A DNA stretch of 64,000 nucleotides from positions 54,606-118,605 of the forward strand of contig DAOUKG010000023.1 in assembly GCA_034421575.1 (NCBI GenBank). The letters run 5' to 3'. Below are positions 9,202 to 17,461 of this stretch, in pieces; within the stretch, counting starts at the first letter, position 1, and each line of letters begins with the position of its first letter. The notes under the pieces were generated by a model that was given only the letters and a program-made list of their open reading frames with translations, searched no databases and was not told where the DNA came from. The translations under genes were made by a program, and so were the position numbers. Source of the DNA: VXLM01 sp034421575 (GTDB taxonomy: Bacteria > Chloroflexota > Dehalococcoidia > Lucifugimonadales > VXLM01).

Positions 9202-9723
9202 CTAGGGCGAAGGCGTGGCCAGGGGTGAGATGTCGTCCCAGCCGTAGGCGACTACGCCGAGATCGCAATCGCGGACGGTCATGGTCTGGCGCCTGAATTC
9301 GGTGCCGCCGAGGGACTCGTAGAATCTTCGATACGGGTTATCTTCAAAGACCCACATGTACATGGTCGCATGGCCTTGCGACAAGAGCCACGCGCAGAAT
9401 TGACCTACCAGTCTATGGCCTATGCCCTGCCGTTGATAGGACTCCAGCAAATAGATCCCGTACAGTTCGCCGGTGTGGTTAGTGTCGTCCCGAGCGCGAC
9501 CGCCGTTTACAAACCCGACGACTCCGTCTCCACTGTGCTCGGCGACGTAGGTAATCTGGGTCTCATCGGCGATGAGCATACGCCAGACGCGCTCACGCTC
9601 CACAAGGTCTAAAGTTGCGAGGTGTTCGTCCGGAACGATTCCCACGTAGGCGGAACGCCAAGTCTCGACTTGGACGCGGGCGATTGCGGGCGCGTCGGAC
9701 ATGATCGCCCGACGGATACGCAC
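9202..9723 (-). CDS. GNAT-family N-acetyltransferase
   Basis: A 173-residue acetyltransferase. I place the start at the GTG 9723-9721 because it gives the usual GNAT first strand (VRIRRAIMSDAPAIARVQ) and overlaps the rpsR stop by one base; a later internal ATG at 9702 would remove this strand. The acetyl-CoA-binding motif A is visible as YLLESYQRQGIGHRL, followed by NPYRRFYESLGG. The substrate is unknown; given the overlap with rpsR, N-terminal protein acetylation or antibiotic modification are possibilities but cannot be told apart. The gene is probably the last gene of the rpsF-ssb-rpsR operon. Confidence 0.85.
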   Translation of the reverse strand: MRIRRAIMSDAPAIARVQVETWRSAYVGIVPDEHLATLDLVERERVWRMLIADETQITYVAEHSGDGVVGFVNGGRARDDTNHTGELYGIYLLESYQRQGIGHRLVGQFCAWLLSQGHATMYMWVFEDNPYRRFYESLGGTEFRRQTMTVRDCDLGVVAYGWDDISPLATPSP

Positions 9724-10139
9724 TAGCTGAAGGAACGCGCTCGGCCGGCCCTGTGGTGCCTCGTATAGGGGAGCATGGCGAGGTAGCGCGCGCGCTTGAT
9801 GGCGCGGGCGAGCGGCCTCTGGCACTTCGCGCACATGCCCGTCTTGCGGCGGGACTCCACCTTCGCCTGGTCGGTGAGGAACCGTCGGAGGAAGTCGATG
9901 TCCTTGTAGTCGATCTTCTGTCCCTCGGCGCAGGGGCATATCCGCCGTCGGCGGGGGAAATACCTTCCACGGGGCCGACGCGGCGGGCCGCCACCTGGAC
10001 GTCCTCCCTGATAGGGTGGGCGTCCTCCCCCCTGGTAGGGTGGGCGTGGGCCGGATTGCGGAGGCCCTGAAGGCCTGTCCTGCGGCGGGCCCGAAGGGGG
10101 TCCCGGCGGAGTGCTGGGTGCTGGAGGTTGGGTTGTCAC
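9723..10139 (-). CDS. rpsR: 30S ribosomal protein bS18 with a long Pro/Gly-rich N-terminus
   Basis: A small-subunit ribosomal protein that pairs with bS6 on 16S rRNA. The conserved core occupies residues about 65-130 (KIDYKDIDFLRRFLTD, RRKTGMCAKCQRPLARAIK and RARYLAMLPY). The first about 60 residues are an extension rich in Pro, Gly and Arg, absent from most bS18 proteins, which are only 70-90 residues long. Cysteines at CPC and CAKC suggest a zinc-binding (C+) version, although the first pair is spaced C-x-C rather than C-x2-C. The start is GTG 10139. Order rpsF-ssb-rpsR is conserved across bacteria; rplI, often next, is absent here. Confidence 0.93.
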   Translation of the reverse strand: MTTQPPAPSTPPGPPSGPPQDRPSGPPQSGPRPPYQGGGRPPYQGGRPGGGPPRRPRGRYFPRRRRICPCAEGQKIDYKDIDFLRRFLTDQAKVESRRKTGMCAKCQRPLARAIKRARYLAMLPYTRHHRAGRARSFS

Positions 10140-10181
10140 GTGAGTCGTCTCCCTCGTCTCATCCTGATGGTCGTTGATTAT

Positions 10182-10604
10182 TTACCAGGGCAGGTCTTCG
10201 ACGCCGTCCGGAGGCGGGCCGGGGGCGTATCCACCGCCGCCACCGCCCACGTCGCCGCCCTGTCCGGGTCCGCCATCGCCGGGGCGGTTGAGGAATCGAA
10301 CATCGAAGGCGTTTACGTCAACGCTTGTACGGGTCTGACCATCCTGGCCGACGTACTCTCGGACGTTCAATCTGCCGTCGACATATACCTTCATGCCTTT
10401 GACGACGTACTGGTTGCAGGTCTCGGCGAGACGGTTCCACGCGGACACGCGGAACCACTGCGTCTCTTCACGCTGTTCCCCCTGCGTCGTATACCTATGG
10501 GTTGTGGCGACGGAGAACGATGTGACGGGGTTCCCGCTCGGGGTATACCGCATCTCCGGGTCGCCGCCGACGTTGCCGATGATGATGATCTTGTTCATTG
10601 TCAT
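10182..10604 (-). CDS. ssb: Single-stranded DNA-binding protein
   Basis: A 140-residue SSB that protects ssDNA in replication, recombination and repair. The OB fold covers residues 1-110 (MNKIIIIGNVGGDPEMRYTP, TQWFRVSAWNRLAETC, GMKVYVDGRL). It is followed by a short Gly-rich disordered tail and an acidic tip ending EDLPW, equivalent to the protein-interaction tail DDDIPF of E. coli SSB. It sits between rpsF and rpsR as in many bacteria. Start ATG 10604; a second ATG two codons later is equally possible. Confidence 0.95.
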   Translation of the reverse strand: MTMNKIIIIGNVGGDPEMRYTPSGNPVTSFSVATTHRYTTQGEQREETQWFRVSAWNRLAETCNQYVVKGMKVYVDGRLNVREYVGQDGQTRTSVDVNAFDVRFLNRPGDGGPGQGGDVGGGGGGYAPGPPPDGVEDLPW

Positions 10605-10619
10605 GGTTGGTCTTGCCCC

Positions 10620-10919
10620 CTACAGCCTGACGACGAGCGCCCGCAGGATGTCCTCGGAGGACTTGAGGTACCTGTCGAGGTTCTGGGCCATGCCCACGTC
10701 GAGCTTGAAAGTCGTGAGGGAGTAGTTCCCCTCCATGAACTTCTTGATGGGATAGGCGAAGCGCTTGAGGCCCCAGACATCCCGCTCCTTGATCTCGCCG
10801 CCCCGCTCCGTGATCCAACCGTCTACCCGGTCGAGGATTCCCGTGAGCTCTTCCTCGGTCGCCTCGGGACTGAGGATTATCACAACTTCGTAATCTCTGA
10901 CTCGCTGCTGCGCTACCAC
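10620..10919 (-). CDS. rpsF: 30S ribosomal protein bS6
   Basis: A 99-residue ribosomal protein, first gene of the rpsF-ssb-rpsR-GNAT unit on the minus strand. The bS6 signature is seen in YEVVIILSPEATEEEL, the WGLKRFAYPIKKFMEGNY stretch that packs on bS18 and the RALVVRL end. Start is GTG 10919. The spacing to ssb is 15 bp. A ribosomal-protein operator in the leader, known in E. coli for bS6:bS18, was not recognised here. Confidence 0.94.
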   Translation of the reverse strand: MVAQQRVRDYEVVIILSPEATEEELTGILDRVDGWITERGGEIKERDVWGLKRFAYPIKKFMEGNYSLTTFKLDVGMAQNLDRYLKSSEDILRALVVRL

Positions 10920-10999
10920 GTCATCTCCTGCCGCAATGGGACTCTATACAAAATGCACAGATAGGAATTATAGCACGGTCACGGTGTGAACGGACAGTA

Positions 11000-11150
11000 G
11001 GTTGTGTTGACGTTTCCCGTCATTCCCGCGAAAGCGGGAATCTATTCCTCACAGAGAGTATTTGTGCACCCGACTCTGGATTCCCGCGTTCGCGGGAATG
11101 ACGACTTGATCGCGGATAAGAATGAGAATATCAAGAATGTCTACACAACT
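11000..11150. mobile_element. MITE copy 1, TA-flanked
   Basis: A 151-bp element with terminal inverted repeats GGTTGTGTTGACGTTT at the left and AATGTCTACACAACT at the right, flanked by TA at 10998-10999 and 11151-11152. Inside are two TTCCCGCGAAAGCGGGAA-type hairpins around a unique centre. It has the same length as the copy at 29648-29798; compared with copies 2 and 3 its centre is inverted relative to its ends. No ORF. TA duplication is typical of IS630/Tc1-mariner elements. Confidence 0.82.
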
Positions 11151-11250
11151 TAGTACTGCGACGGGTTCGCAGAGTAACCGTCTCGGCATGGAAACACTTG
11201 GTTGGATGGCAGAACATCTATGCCCCTGAAGCATCCGAAACTTCATAGCC

Positions 11251-12384
11251 CTAGCCGGAGAATGCTCTCATTATCTCCTTGTTGGCGGAAATACTCTGTT
11301 TCGTCCTAGTTATCAGGCCCATCTCGCTTAGTGCGTTGAGATCTCGAGTGATTGTCTTATCCGTCTTGCCGGAGTAGGCTTCAGCCAGCCTGGGCGAGAG
11401 AAGACGGATGTCTCGTCGCCGGACGGGGCCGTCACGTTCGGACAGATCTAACACCAGGTGCCTCCTCCTGGTGTCGGCGGGTCCGGAGCGGTCGCGGAAT
11501 TTCGTATGGATAGAGTTGGTCCACATATCTTTCCTAATCTGGTCTCCGATGGCCTCAACCTGCTCAGTTAGGCCATCCACAAAGCCCTGAAGCGCATAGA
11601 CGAGAAAACCCATCACTCCGTTGTTTTCTCTGCTGGCCCTGTCCAACCTGCGGTAGTATTCGGAACGAGTCTCGTTATAGTGGTTGCTCAGAAGGTGGCT
11701 GGCGGGGTTGGGCACTCCGGCGCTCAGAAGTATTTGGTACTCGACCAGTCGTGCGACTCGTCCGTTGCCATCGCCAAAGGGGTGTATCCAGAGCAGGTAC
11801 AGATGGGCGAGGATGGCTTTCAAAACGGGTAGGGCAAGATTCGAGTGTCCCACCTCGGAGCTCATGCCGTCGAGCCATTGGAAGAGGTGATTGAGCAGGT
11901 ATTCGCAATCTCTCGCGGGCGCTCCTCTATAGCGGGCAACGACTACATCATGAGAGCGGATCTCACCCGGCACGATGTCGTCGTCGAGTTCGAGGTCCTG
12001 CAGCACCCTGCGATTGAGATACTTGATGTGATTCACGTCCAGCGGCGGGATTTGATCACCGTCAACCATCTCGTTGAATACGCCCAGTATGTTGCCGACT
12101 TCTATGCCGAGGTACTCTTTGGAGGGGGGCAGGCGAAGTCGCCCGCGCGCGAACTCCGACACCTCTTCTTGGGACAAGGTGTTGCCTTCAATGGCCGTGG
12201 TCGCGTGCGCTCCTCTCTCAAGAGAGACGCGATTGAGTCTCCTTGCGGTTTCCGGCATGAGTGGCATTCCGGCGATAACCTCACACTTGGAGCAGGCGTC
12301 TCCCAGCAGAGTCCAGAACCTCACCGGAGCGTCTCTCATGTCCAGGGTGAAGGTTATCCATGGATGGGTATCGAGATATGTCAT
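11251..12384 (-). CDS. Fic-family protein adenylyltransferase (class II)
   Basis: A 377-residue Fic protein, expected to transfer AMP (or another nucleotide part) from NTP to a hydroxyl of a target protein. The catalytic loop HPFGDGNGR is at about residues 199-207 with the essential His first. The class II inhibitory helix motif TTAIEGN is at about 62-68, N-terminal to the Fic core; its Glu normally blocks productive ATP binding. The C-terminal about 60 residues (KTDKTITRDLNALSEMGLI) are a winged-helix domain, so it may bind DNA and regulate itself. The start ATG 12384 lacks a clear ribosome-binding site. It stands alone, downstream of an inverted-repeat-rich region. Confidence 0.9.
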   Translation of the reverse strand: MTYLDTHPWITFTLDMRDAPVRFWTLLGDACSKCEVIAGMPLMPETARRLNRVSLERGAHATTAIEGNTLSQEEVSEFARGRLRLPPSKEYLGIEVGNILGVFNEMVDGDQIPPLDVNHIKYLNRRVLQDLELDDDIVPGEIRSHDVVVARYRGAPARDCEYLLNHLFQWLDGMSSEVGHSNLALPVLKAILAHLYLLWIHPFGDGNGRVARLVEYQILLSAGVPNPASHLLSNHYNETRSEYYRRLDRASRENNGVMGFLVYALQGFVDGLTEQVEAIGDQIRKDMWTNSIHTKFRDRSGPADTRRRHLVLDLSERDGPVRRRDIRLLSPRLAEAYSGKTDKTITRDLNALSEMGLITRTKQSISANKEIMRAFSG

Positions 12385-12436
12385 TGTGGATTCACATACA
12401 AGCGCTCATGTCACAAGAGTTATTTTACAGCAAATT

Positions 12437-12619
12437 ATGTCCCTCGAAAATGTCCGGTCGCTGAGGGGAGAACGAAACCGAATGTCTTCCTCTGCTTGGC
12501 TCAAGGTATTCGCATCTGAGCCCCGACGCGCATTACGTTGTGAGTGGCGCGCAGGAGCCATGAGAATAAGGTGAATCGGCTGACCCAAACCGGCCGTGGG
12601 CCTTGTTTTCGAGGGACAT
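12437..12619. repeat. 14-bp perfect inverted repeat bounding 183 bp
   Basis: ATGTCCCTCGAAAA at 12437-12450 is the exact reverse complement of TTTTCGAGGGACAT at 12606-12619. The pair lies in the fic promoter region; it may be a paired operator or the ends of a small element. The right arm runs into decamers GGGACATTGC, GGGACATTGT, GGGACTTTTC (12613-12642). Confidence 0.6.
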
Positions 12620-12770
12620 TGCGGGACATTGTGGGACTTTTCAGGGAGTGTTGTATAGCGGCGGAGTACCCGTCGTGCAAGTAGAGTAAACCATATGTTC
12701 TTATGCGTCAAGTCCGATTTGAACGATCGGGGCAGAGCCTTTCCGGTATTGCGATAAAGACCGCCTGACC

Positions 12771-12828
12771 CGTTCGGCCTGAGCCTGTCGAAGGCCAGAC
12801 TCGTGGTTCGACAGGCTCACCACGAACG
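12771..12828. repeat. CGTTCG...TGAGCCTGTCGAA interspersed hairpin
   Basis: An inverted repeat with arms CGTTCGGCCTGAGCCTGTCG and CGACAGGCTCACCACGAACG. The same family occurs at 24587-24678, 29546-29636, 33883-33912, 39576-39603 and 56002-56058. Similar sequences are widespread in bacterial intergenic regions. Confidence 0.75.
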
Positions 12829-13038
12829 TACACTCGAATGGCCTTGGCGATGGCCGATTGGCGAAGGACTTAATCACCGATGGGTTGATGTGGTGATAGT
12901 TGGACGTTTGGTTGGAATGGCGGGGAGAACAAGACTGCACGTGATCGCCAATGGCAGGTCCTCACCTTATTGACACCATCGGAGCAGGCCCGTAGCCTTC
13001 CGTGAAGCGAATAGACGTTGAGATGAGGAGCTTTTGAC

Positions 13039-14541
13039 ATGGCAGTGACCACTGACGCCTGTTTACCGCTTGGGACGGATAAGCACGTATTCGTCGACTG
13101 GAACATCATCGAACCGGGGTACGGGGTCGCGTGGGCCGGGAGGTCGCCCGGAGCGTGGGAGATGCCACAGGGCATCGAGCTTTCGACGCACAAGCCGCGC
13201 ATCGACGACGGGCCGTTCCTGAGCGCGGACAAGCCGTGGGAGGCCACCGTCGGGAGTCACGGCGTTCTCTTCGAGGACGAGGGGGTGTACCGGTTCTACT
13301 ACCGCATCCGCGCCCAGGAAGGCGGGGACGACGGATCGTACCCGATGATGCTGGCCTACGCGGAATCGAGCGACGGCGTGACGTGGACGAAGCCTTCGGT
13401 CGGAACGGTGGAGTTCGATGGCTCGACGGACAACAATATCGTCTACGGGCTGAACGTGGCGCGTGGCCGCTCGGTGAACAGCGCGAGTGTGTTCAAGGAC
13501 CCGAACGGCGGGCCGAACGACCGCTACAAGCTGCTCTATCGCGATCCCACGGAGAGGCAGGCGCCGAACCTCTACGGGGCAGTCTCGCCAGACGGCCTGC
13601 ACTGGGAGACGCTGGACGAGCCGCTGATAACCAACTACTTCAGCGACACGCACAACGTCGTCGGGTACGACCCGAGGCGCGGGCAGTACGTAGCCTACGT
13701 CCGGGGCTGGACGAAGTTCGGCAGCGGCTCGCTGCACGGTCGCCGGACGATTGCCCACGCGGCATCGGACACGTTCGCGACGTCGTGGCCGAGGCCGGAG
13801 ACGATCTACGAGGCTGACGCGCTGGACGGACCGGACACGGACATCTACACGAACGCCTACACTCCCTGGCCTGACGCGGACGCCTATCTGATGTTCCCGG
13901 CGTTCTACCAGAGGAACGCCGACATCGTCGAGATCCAGATGCTCACGGGCCGGGACGGGGTGAGCTTTGAGCGACTAACCCGTGAGCCGATTGCGCCCGG
14001 CGGGGAGCCGGGAACGCCTTCGGAGGGCGGCTACTACGCCGGGTCGGGTCTCGTCAGCTACCGTGCCGGCGAGGTCTCGCTGCCCATCTCCGCGACGTGG
14101 CATACTCACAACGAGGGGCATTACGGAGTGACACGTACATCCGGCACACATGGCGGGCACTGGTCGACCGCAACGTGGCGGAAGGACGGCTTCGTGTCGT
14201 TGGAGGCGCGGGACGCGGGCAGCTTCTCGACGGTGCCCATCACGTTCGAGGGCGGGAAGCTGACGATCAACGCGTGGACGCGATTCGGCGGGGAGATCAG
14301 CTTCGAGCTGGCGGACGCGTCCGGGGAGCACATGGGCAAGTTCGGGCAGGGCGTGACCGCGGAGCAGGCGACGGCGATTCCGGGCAGGACGTTCGAGGAC
14401 TGCGATCCATTCACGGGCGACAGCACGTGCCATACGGTGACGTGGAACGGGGAGGCGGATATATCAGAGTGGACGAATCGCCCTATGCGCCTACGGGTGA
14501 GGATGCGAAGGGCTAGGCTGTACGCGATCCAGACGGCATAG
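13039..14541 (+). CDS. Five-bladed beta-propeller glycosidase-like protein
   Basis: A 500-residue protein that resembles the GH32/GH43/GH68 superfamily of beta-propellers acting on glycosides. Blade-like repeats include GVLFEDEGVYRFYYRI, AYAESSDGVTWTKPS, YGAVSPDGLHWET and a C-terminal beta-sandwich. Acidic residues at the start of blades (for example D in YPMMLAYAESSDG and DTDIYTNAYTPW) could be catalytic, but the triad cannot be assigned by eye. No signal peptide. GAGGAG lies 9 bp before ATG 13039. It is isolated from the other carbohydrate genes by the fic region; related proteins are frequent in Planctomycetes and Chloroflexota. Exact family uncertain. Confidence 0.65.
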   Translation: MAVTTDACLPLGTDKHVFVDWNIIEPGYGVAWAGRSPGAWEMPQGIELSTHKPRIDDGPFLSADKPWEATVGSHGVLFEDEGVYRFYYRIRAQEGGDDGSYPMMLAYAESSDGVTWTKPSVGTVEFDGSTDNNIVYGLNVARGRSVNSASVFKDPNGGPNDRYKLLYRDPTERQAPNLYGAVSPDGLHWETLDEPLITNYFSDTHNVVGYDPRRGQYVAYVRGWTKFGSGSLHGRRTIAHAASDTFATSWPRPETIYEADALDGPDTDIYTNAYTPWPDADAYLMFPAFYQRNADIVEIQMLTGRDGVSFERLTREPIAPGGEPGTPSEGGYYAGSGLVSYRAGEVSLPISATWHTHNEGHYGVTRTSGTHGGHWSTATWRKDGFVSLEARDAGSFSTVPITFEGGKLTINAWTRFGGEISFELADASGEHMGKFGQGVTAEQATAIPGRTFEDCDPFTGDSTCHTVTWNGEADISEWTNRPMRLRVRMRRARLYAIQTA

Positions 14542-14660
14542 AAACTACCTCAACATGCGCAGTGACGTTCTTCTCTACACAGGGGCTGAAGAACGCACGA
14601 GTGCAACGAGCTTGCCGAAGGGCGATTCTCTGCCAACGCGCATGGTCTTGAGATAGTTTT
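14542..14660. repeat. Imperfect inverted-repeat element between two genes
   Basis: AAACTACCTCAA-CATGCGC (14542-14560) is nearly the reverse complement of GCGCATGGTCTTGAGATAGTT (14638-14658), enclosing about 77 bp that itself contains CGTTCTTC...GAAGAACG. It may be a decayed miniature element or a transcript hairpin. Confidence 0.5.
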
Positions 14661-14723
14661 TCAGCCGGTCGCCCCAACGTCCGGTTACGACAACGCAGCA
14701 GCTACAGCGAGGAGTGCGGCCGA

Positions 14724-16187
14724 GTGACCGACCAACGGACCATACTGGTCACAGGGGCCACGGGGTACATTGGCGGAAGGCTCATCCCCCGTCTCATCGA
14801 GGAGGGGCTCCGGGTTCGCGTCCTCGTCCGCAGCCGTGAACGAGTGCTCGCGCGGTCCTGGTTTGATCAGGTCAACGTGGTCGTCGGAGACGCCCTCGAC
14901 CCTCAAACACTGAAGGAAGCACTGGCCGGTGTGGGGACTGCCTATTACCTGATCCACAGCATGTCCAGGGGCGACCGATTCCACGAAGTTGACATGCGGG
15001 CCGCCCGCTCGTTCGGTCAGGCGGCCAAGGAAGCGGGTGTCGGACGCATCATCTACCTTGGCGGACTGGGAGACCCGGAAGCCAACCTCTCAAGACACCT
15101 GCGTTCCAGACAGGAATCGGGGCGGGCGCTCCGTGAGGGCGGCGTCCCGGTAACTGAATTCCGCGCCGCCGTCATAGTTGGTTCGGGCAGCATCTCCTTC
15201 GAGATGATCCGCTACCTGGTTGAGCGTCTGCCCGTCATGATCTGCCCCAAGTGGATCTACTCCAGAATCCAGCCCATCGCCGTCGACGACCTCCTCGAAT
15301 ACCTCGTTGCCGCCCTCAACACCCCCGAAAGCGCAGGACGCACCATCGAAGTTGGCGGAAGCGACACGACCACCTACCGTGGACTGATGTACGGCTATGC
15401 CAAGGCAAGAGGTCTCAGGCGGCTGATGATTCCGGTCCCTGTCCTGACTCCGCGTCTCTCCTCCTACTGGGTCCACTGGATGACCCCCATTCCCGCCGGA
15501 ATCGCCGTTGCGCTCGTCGACGGCCTTCGCAACAACGTCGTCGTGACCAACGGCCTCTCACGCACGCTCTTCCCACACATCGAACCCAAGGACTACGTCT
15601 CGGCCATCGACAGTGTGATGACGGACCTGGACGAGGGACGAATAGACACTTCCTGGAGCGATGCCACGGGCACGTTCAACGCGTCGGAGGAGGCGGTGCG
15701 CCTGGAATCCCGCGAAGGACTGATTTTCGAGCGCCGCCGCCGCAGAGTCGGCGCCCCGCCCCGGCTGGTCTTCGATGTTTTCACCGGCATAGGAGCCGCA
15801 AGAGGATGGTACTTCGCCAACTGGGCTTGGCGCATTCGCGGGATGCTGGACCGCATGCTGGGCGGCGCCGGTCTTCGCAGGGGCCGGCGTCATCCCGACC
15901 AGCTGCGCGTGGGCGACGCCCTGGACTTCTGGCGAGTGGAAGCCCTTGAGACCGGCCGGATGGTGCGCCTGAGGGCCGAGATGAAGCTGCCAGGTAACGC
16001 ATGGCTGCAGTTCGAAGCCCGGGAAGCCCCGGACAATACGACCCATCTGGAGCAGACGGCGGCGTTCGATCCGAGAGGTCTGGCCGGCCTGCTCTATTGG
16101 TACGCGCTCTACCCCTTCCACGCCTGGATATTTCGCGGACTGATAAACTCGATAGCCGGCCGAGCGGAGCGCCGCCCCCGCTCTTGA
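14724..16187 (+). CDS. SDR (NAD(P)H-binding) protein with C-terminal DUF2867 domain
   Basis: A 487-residue two-domain protein. Residues 1-300 are an extended/atypical SDR: TILVTGATGYIGGRLIP is the dinucleotide-binding motif, and LIHSMSRG and YSRIQPIAVDDL follow the pattern of NmrA/UbiE-like atypical SDRs. Residues about 335-480 match DUF2867 (RRVGAPPRLVFDVFTGIG ... ARGWYFANWAWRIRG), a START-like fold of unknown role. The classical YxxxK catalytic pair is not evident, so it may be a sensor or act on a non-standard substrate. Start is GTG 14724 after GAGGAG. It is followed 35 bp later by the M48 protease gene, with which it may be cotranscribed. Confidence 0.85.
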   Translation: MTDQRTILVTGATGYIGGRLIPRLIEEGLRVRVLVRSRERVLARSWFDQVNVVVGDALDPQTLKEALAGVGTAYYLIHSMSRGDRFHEVDMRAARSFGQAAKEAGVGRIIYLGGLGDPEANLSRHLRSRQESGRALREGGVPVTEFRAAVIVGSGSISFEMIRYLVERLPVMICPKWIYSRIQPIAVDDLLEYLVAALNTPESAGRTIEVGGSDTTTYRGLMYGYAKARGLRRLMIPVPVLTPRLSSYWVHWMTPIPAGIAVALVDGLRNNVVVTNGLSRTLFPHIEPKDYVSAIDSVMTDLDEGRIDTSWSDATGTFNASEEAVRLESREGLIFERRRRRVGAPPRLVFDVFTGIGAARGWYFANWAWRIRGMLDRMLGGAGLRRGRRHPDQLRVGDALDFWRVEALETGRMVRLRAEMKLPGNAWLQFEAREAPDNTTHLEQTAAFDPRGLAGLLYWYALYPFHAWIFRGLINSIAGRAERRPRS

Positions 16188-16222
16188 CCGTTGGGACGAT
16201 TCGGCATTACCGTAAGGGTGTC

Positions 16223-17461
16223 ATGAACGTCTTCTTCGTCATCATCCTCATCGCCGTCGTCGTCGAATTCCTGCTCGGCGTCGTTTCCAACCTCCTGAAC
16301 CTTTCCGCGCTCAGACCCGAAGCGCCGGAGGGACTGGAGGACGTCTACGAGCCGGAAAAGTACGCCAAGTCGCAGGAGTACACGAAGGTCAACACGGGTT
16401 TCGACCTGATAGTCAGCACATTCAAGCTGGCGTTGCTGCTGACGTTCTGGCTGTTCGGCGGATTCAACTGGCTCGATGAGCTGGTGCGAGGCTGGGAACT
16501 CCACGTGATCCTGACGGGCGTGGTCTACATCGGGCTGCTTGGGCTTGCCTACATGGTGATCACCATGCCATTCAGCATCTACAAGACGTTTGTGATCGAG
16601 GCGCAGTTCGGGTTCAACAAGACCACTTGGGGCACGTTCGTCATGGACAGGGTGAAGGCACTGGGGCTGGCGATCGTGCTTGGAGCGCCACTGCTGGCGG
16701 CGGTGCTGGCGTTCTTCGAGTACGCGGGCGACCTGGCATGGCTGTACGCCTGGGGCGCCGTGACGGTTGTGACGCTGGCAATTCAGTTCGTCGCGCCGAC
16801 GTGGATCATGCCCCTGTTCAACAAGTTTACCCCCCTGGAGGAGGGAGAGCTCAGGGACTCGATCCTCGACTACGCAAAGTCGGTGAACTTCACGGTCAAC
16901 AACATCCTCGTCATGGACGGGTCGAAGCGTTCCAGCAAGTCGAACGCCTTCTTCACGGGTTTCGGAAAGAACAAGCGCATCGCCCTGTTCGACACGCTCG
17001 TGGAGAACCACACGGCGCCGGAGCTCGTGGCGGTGCTCGCGCACGAGATAGGGCACTACAAGAAGAAGCACATCATCCAGTCCATGGTGGTGGGCGTGGT
17101 CCAAACGGCGATCATCTTCTTCCTGCTCTCTATCTTCCTGAGCAGCGAGGGGTTGTTCGACGCGTTCCTGATGGATGAGATGTCGGTGTACGCAGGGCTC
17201 CTGTTCTTCGTCCTGTTGTATACGCCGGTCGACATCGTGCTGTCGATGGCGCTCCAGTACGTATCGCGAAAGCACGAGTACGAGGCCGACAGGTGGTCGG
17301 TTGATACGTACTCCCGACCCGAGGAGTTGTCCAGCAGCCTGAAGAAGCTCTCGCAGGACAACCTGTCGAACTTGGGGCCGCACCCCTTCTATGTATTCCT
17401 GAACTACACGCATCCGCCGCTGAAGGAACGGATTGGGGCTATAGAGCGATCTCGTACCTAG
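16223..17461 (+). CDS. M48-family membrane metalloprotease (Ste24-like)
   Basis: A 412-residue integral-membrane zinc protease like Ste24/CAAX prenyl protease 1, likely acting in membrane protein quality control since bacteria lack CAAX substrates. ATG 16223 begins with a hydrophobic helix (VFFVIILIAVVVEFLLG). Zinc ligands: HEIGH at residues 274-278, third ligand Glu in EADRW near 354. Several transmembrane segments lie between 60 and 230 and around 290-345. The stop codon TAG (17459-17461) is made of the TA target dinucleotide plus the first G of MITE copy 2, so the insertion may have altered the last residues; the C-terminus still has the expected THPPLKERI. Confidence 0.9.
   Translation: MNVFFVIILIAVVVEFLLGVVSNLLNLSALRPEAPEGLEDVYEPEKYAKSQEYTKVNTGFDLIVSTFKLALLLTFWLFGGFNWLDELVRGWELHVILTGVVYIGLLGLAYMVITMPFSIYKTFVIEAQFGFNKTTWGTFVMDRVKALGLAIVLGAPLLAAVLAFFEYAGDLAWLYAWGAVTVVTLAIQFVAPTWIMPLFNKFTPLEEGELRDSILDYAKSVNFTVNNILVMDGSKRSSKSNAFFTGFGKNKRIALFDTLVENHTAPELVAVLAHEIGHYKKKHIIQSMVVGVVQTAIIFFLLSIFLSSEGLFDAFLMDEMSVYAGLLFFVLLYTPVDIVLSMALQYVSRKHEYEADRWSVDTYSRPEELSSSLKKLSQDNLSNLGPHPFYVFLNYTHPPLKERIGAIERSRT

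Larger units (their letters stand above)
12385..13038. other. Long intergenic region upstream of fic
   Basis: No convincing gene. It holds a 14-bp perfect inverted repeat (12437-12450 with 12606-12619), three 10-bp direct repeats (12613-12642) and a TGAGCCTGTCGAA-type interspersed repeat (12771-12828). It separates the minus-strand fic gene from the plus-strand gene at 13039, so it must carry promoters for both. Confidence 0.55.

Noticed and set aside
12406..12711. Possible small basic protein upstream of fic on the minus strand
   Set aside because: It crosses the inverted repeat and decamers, has no ribosome-binding site and no recognisable domain.
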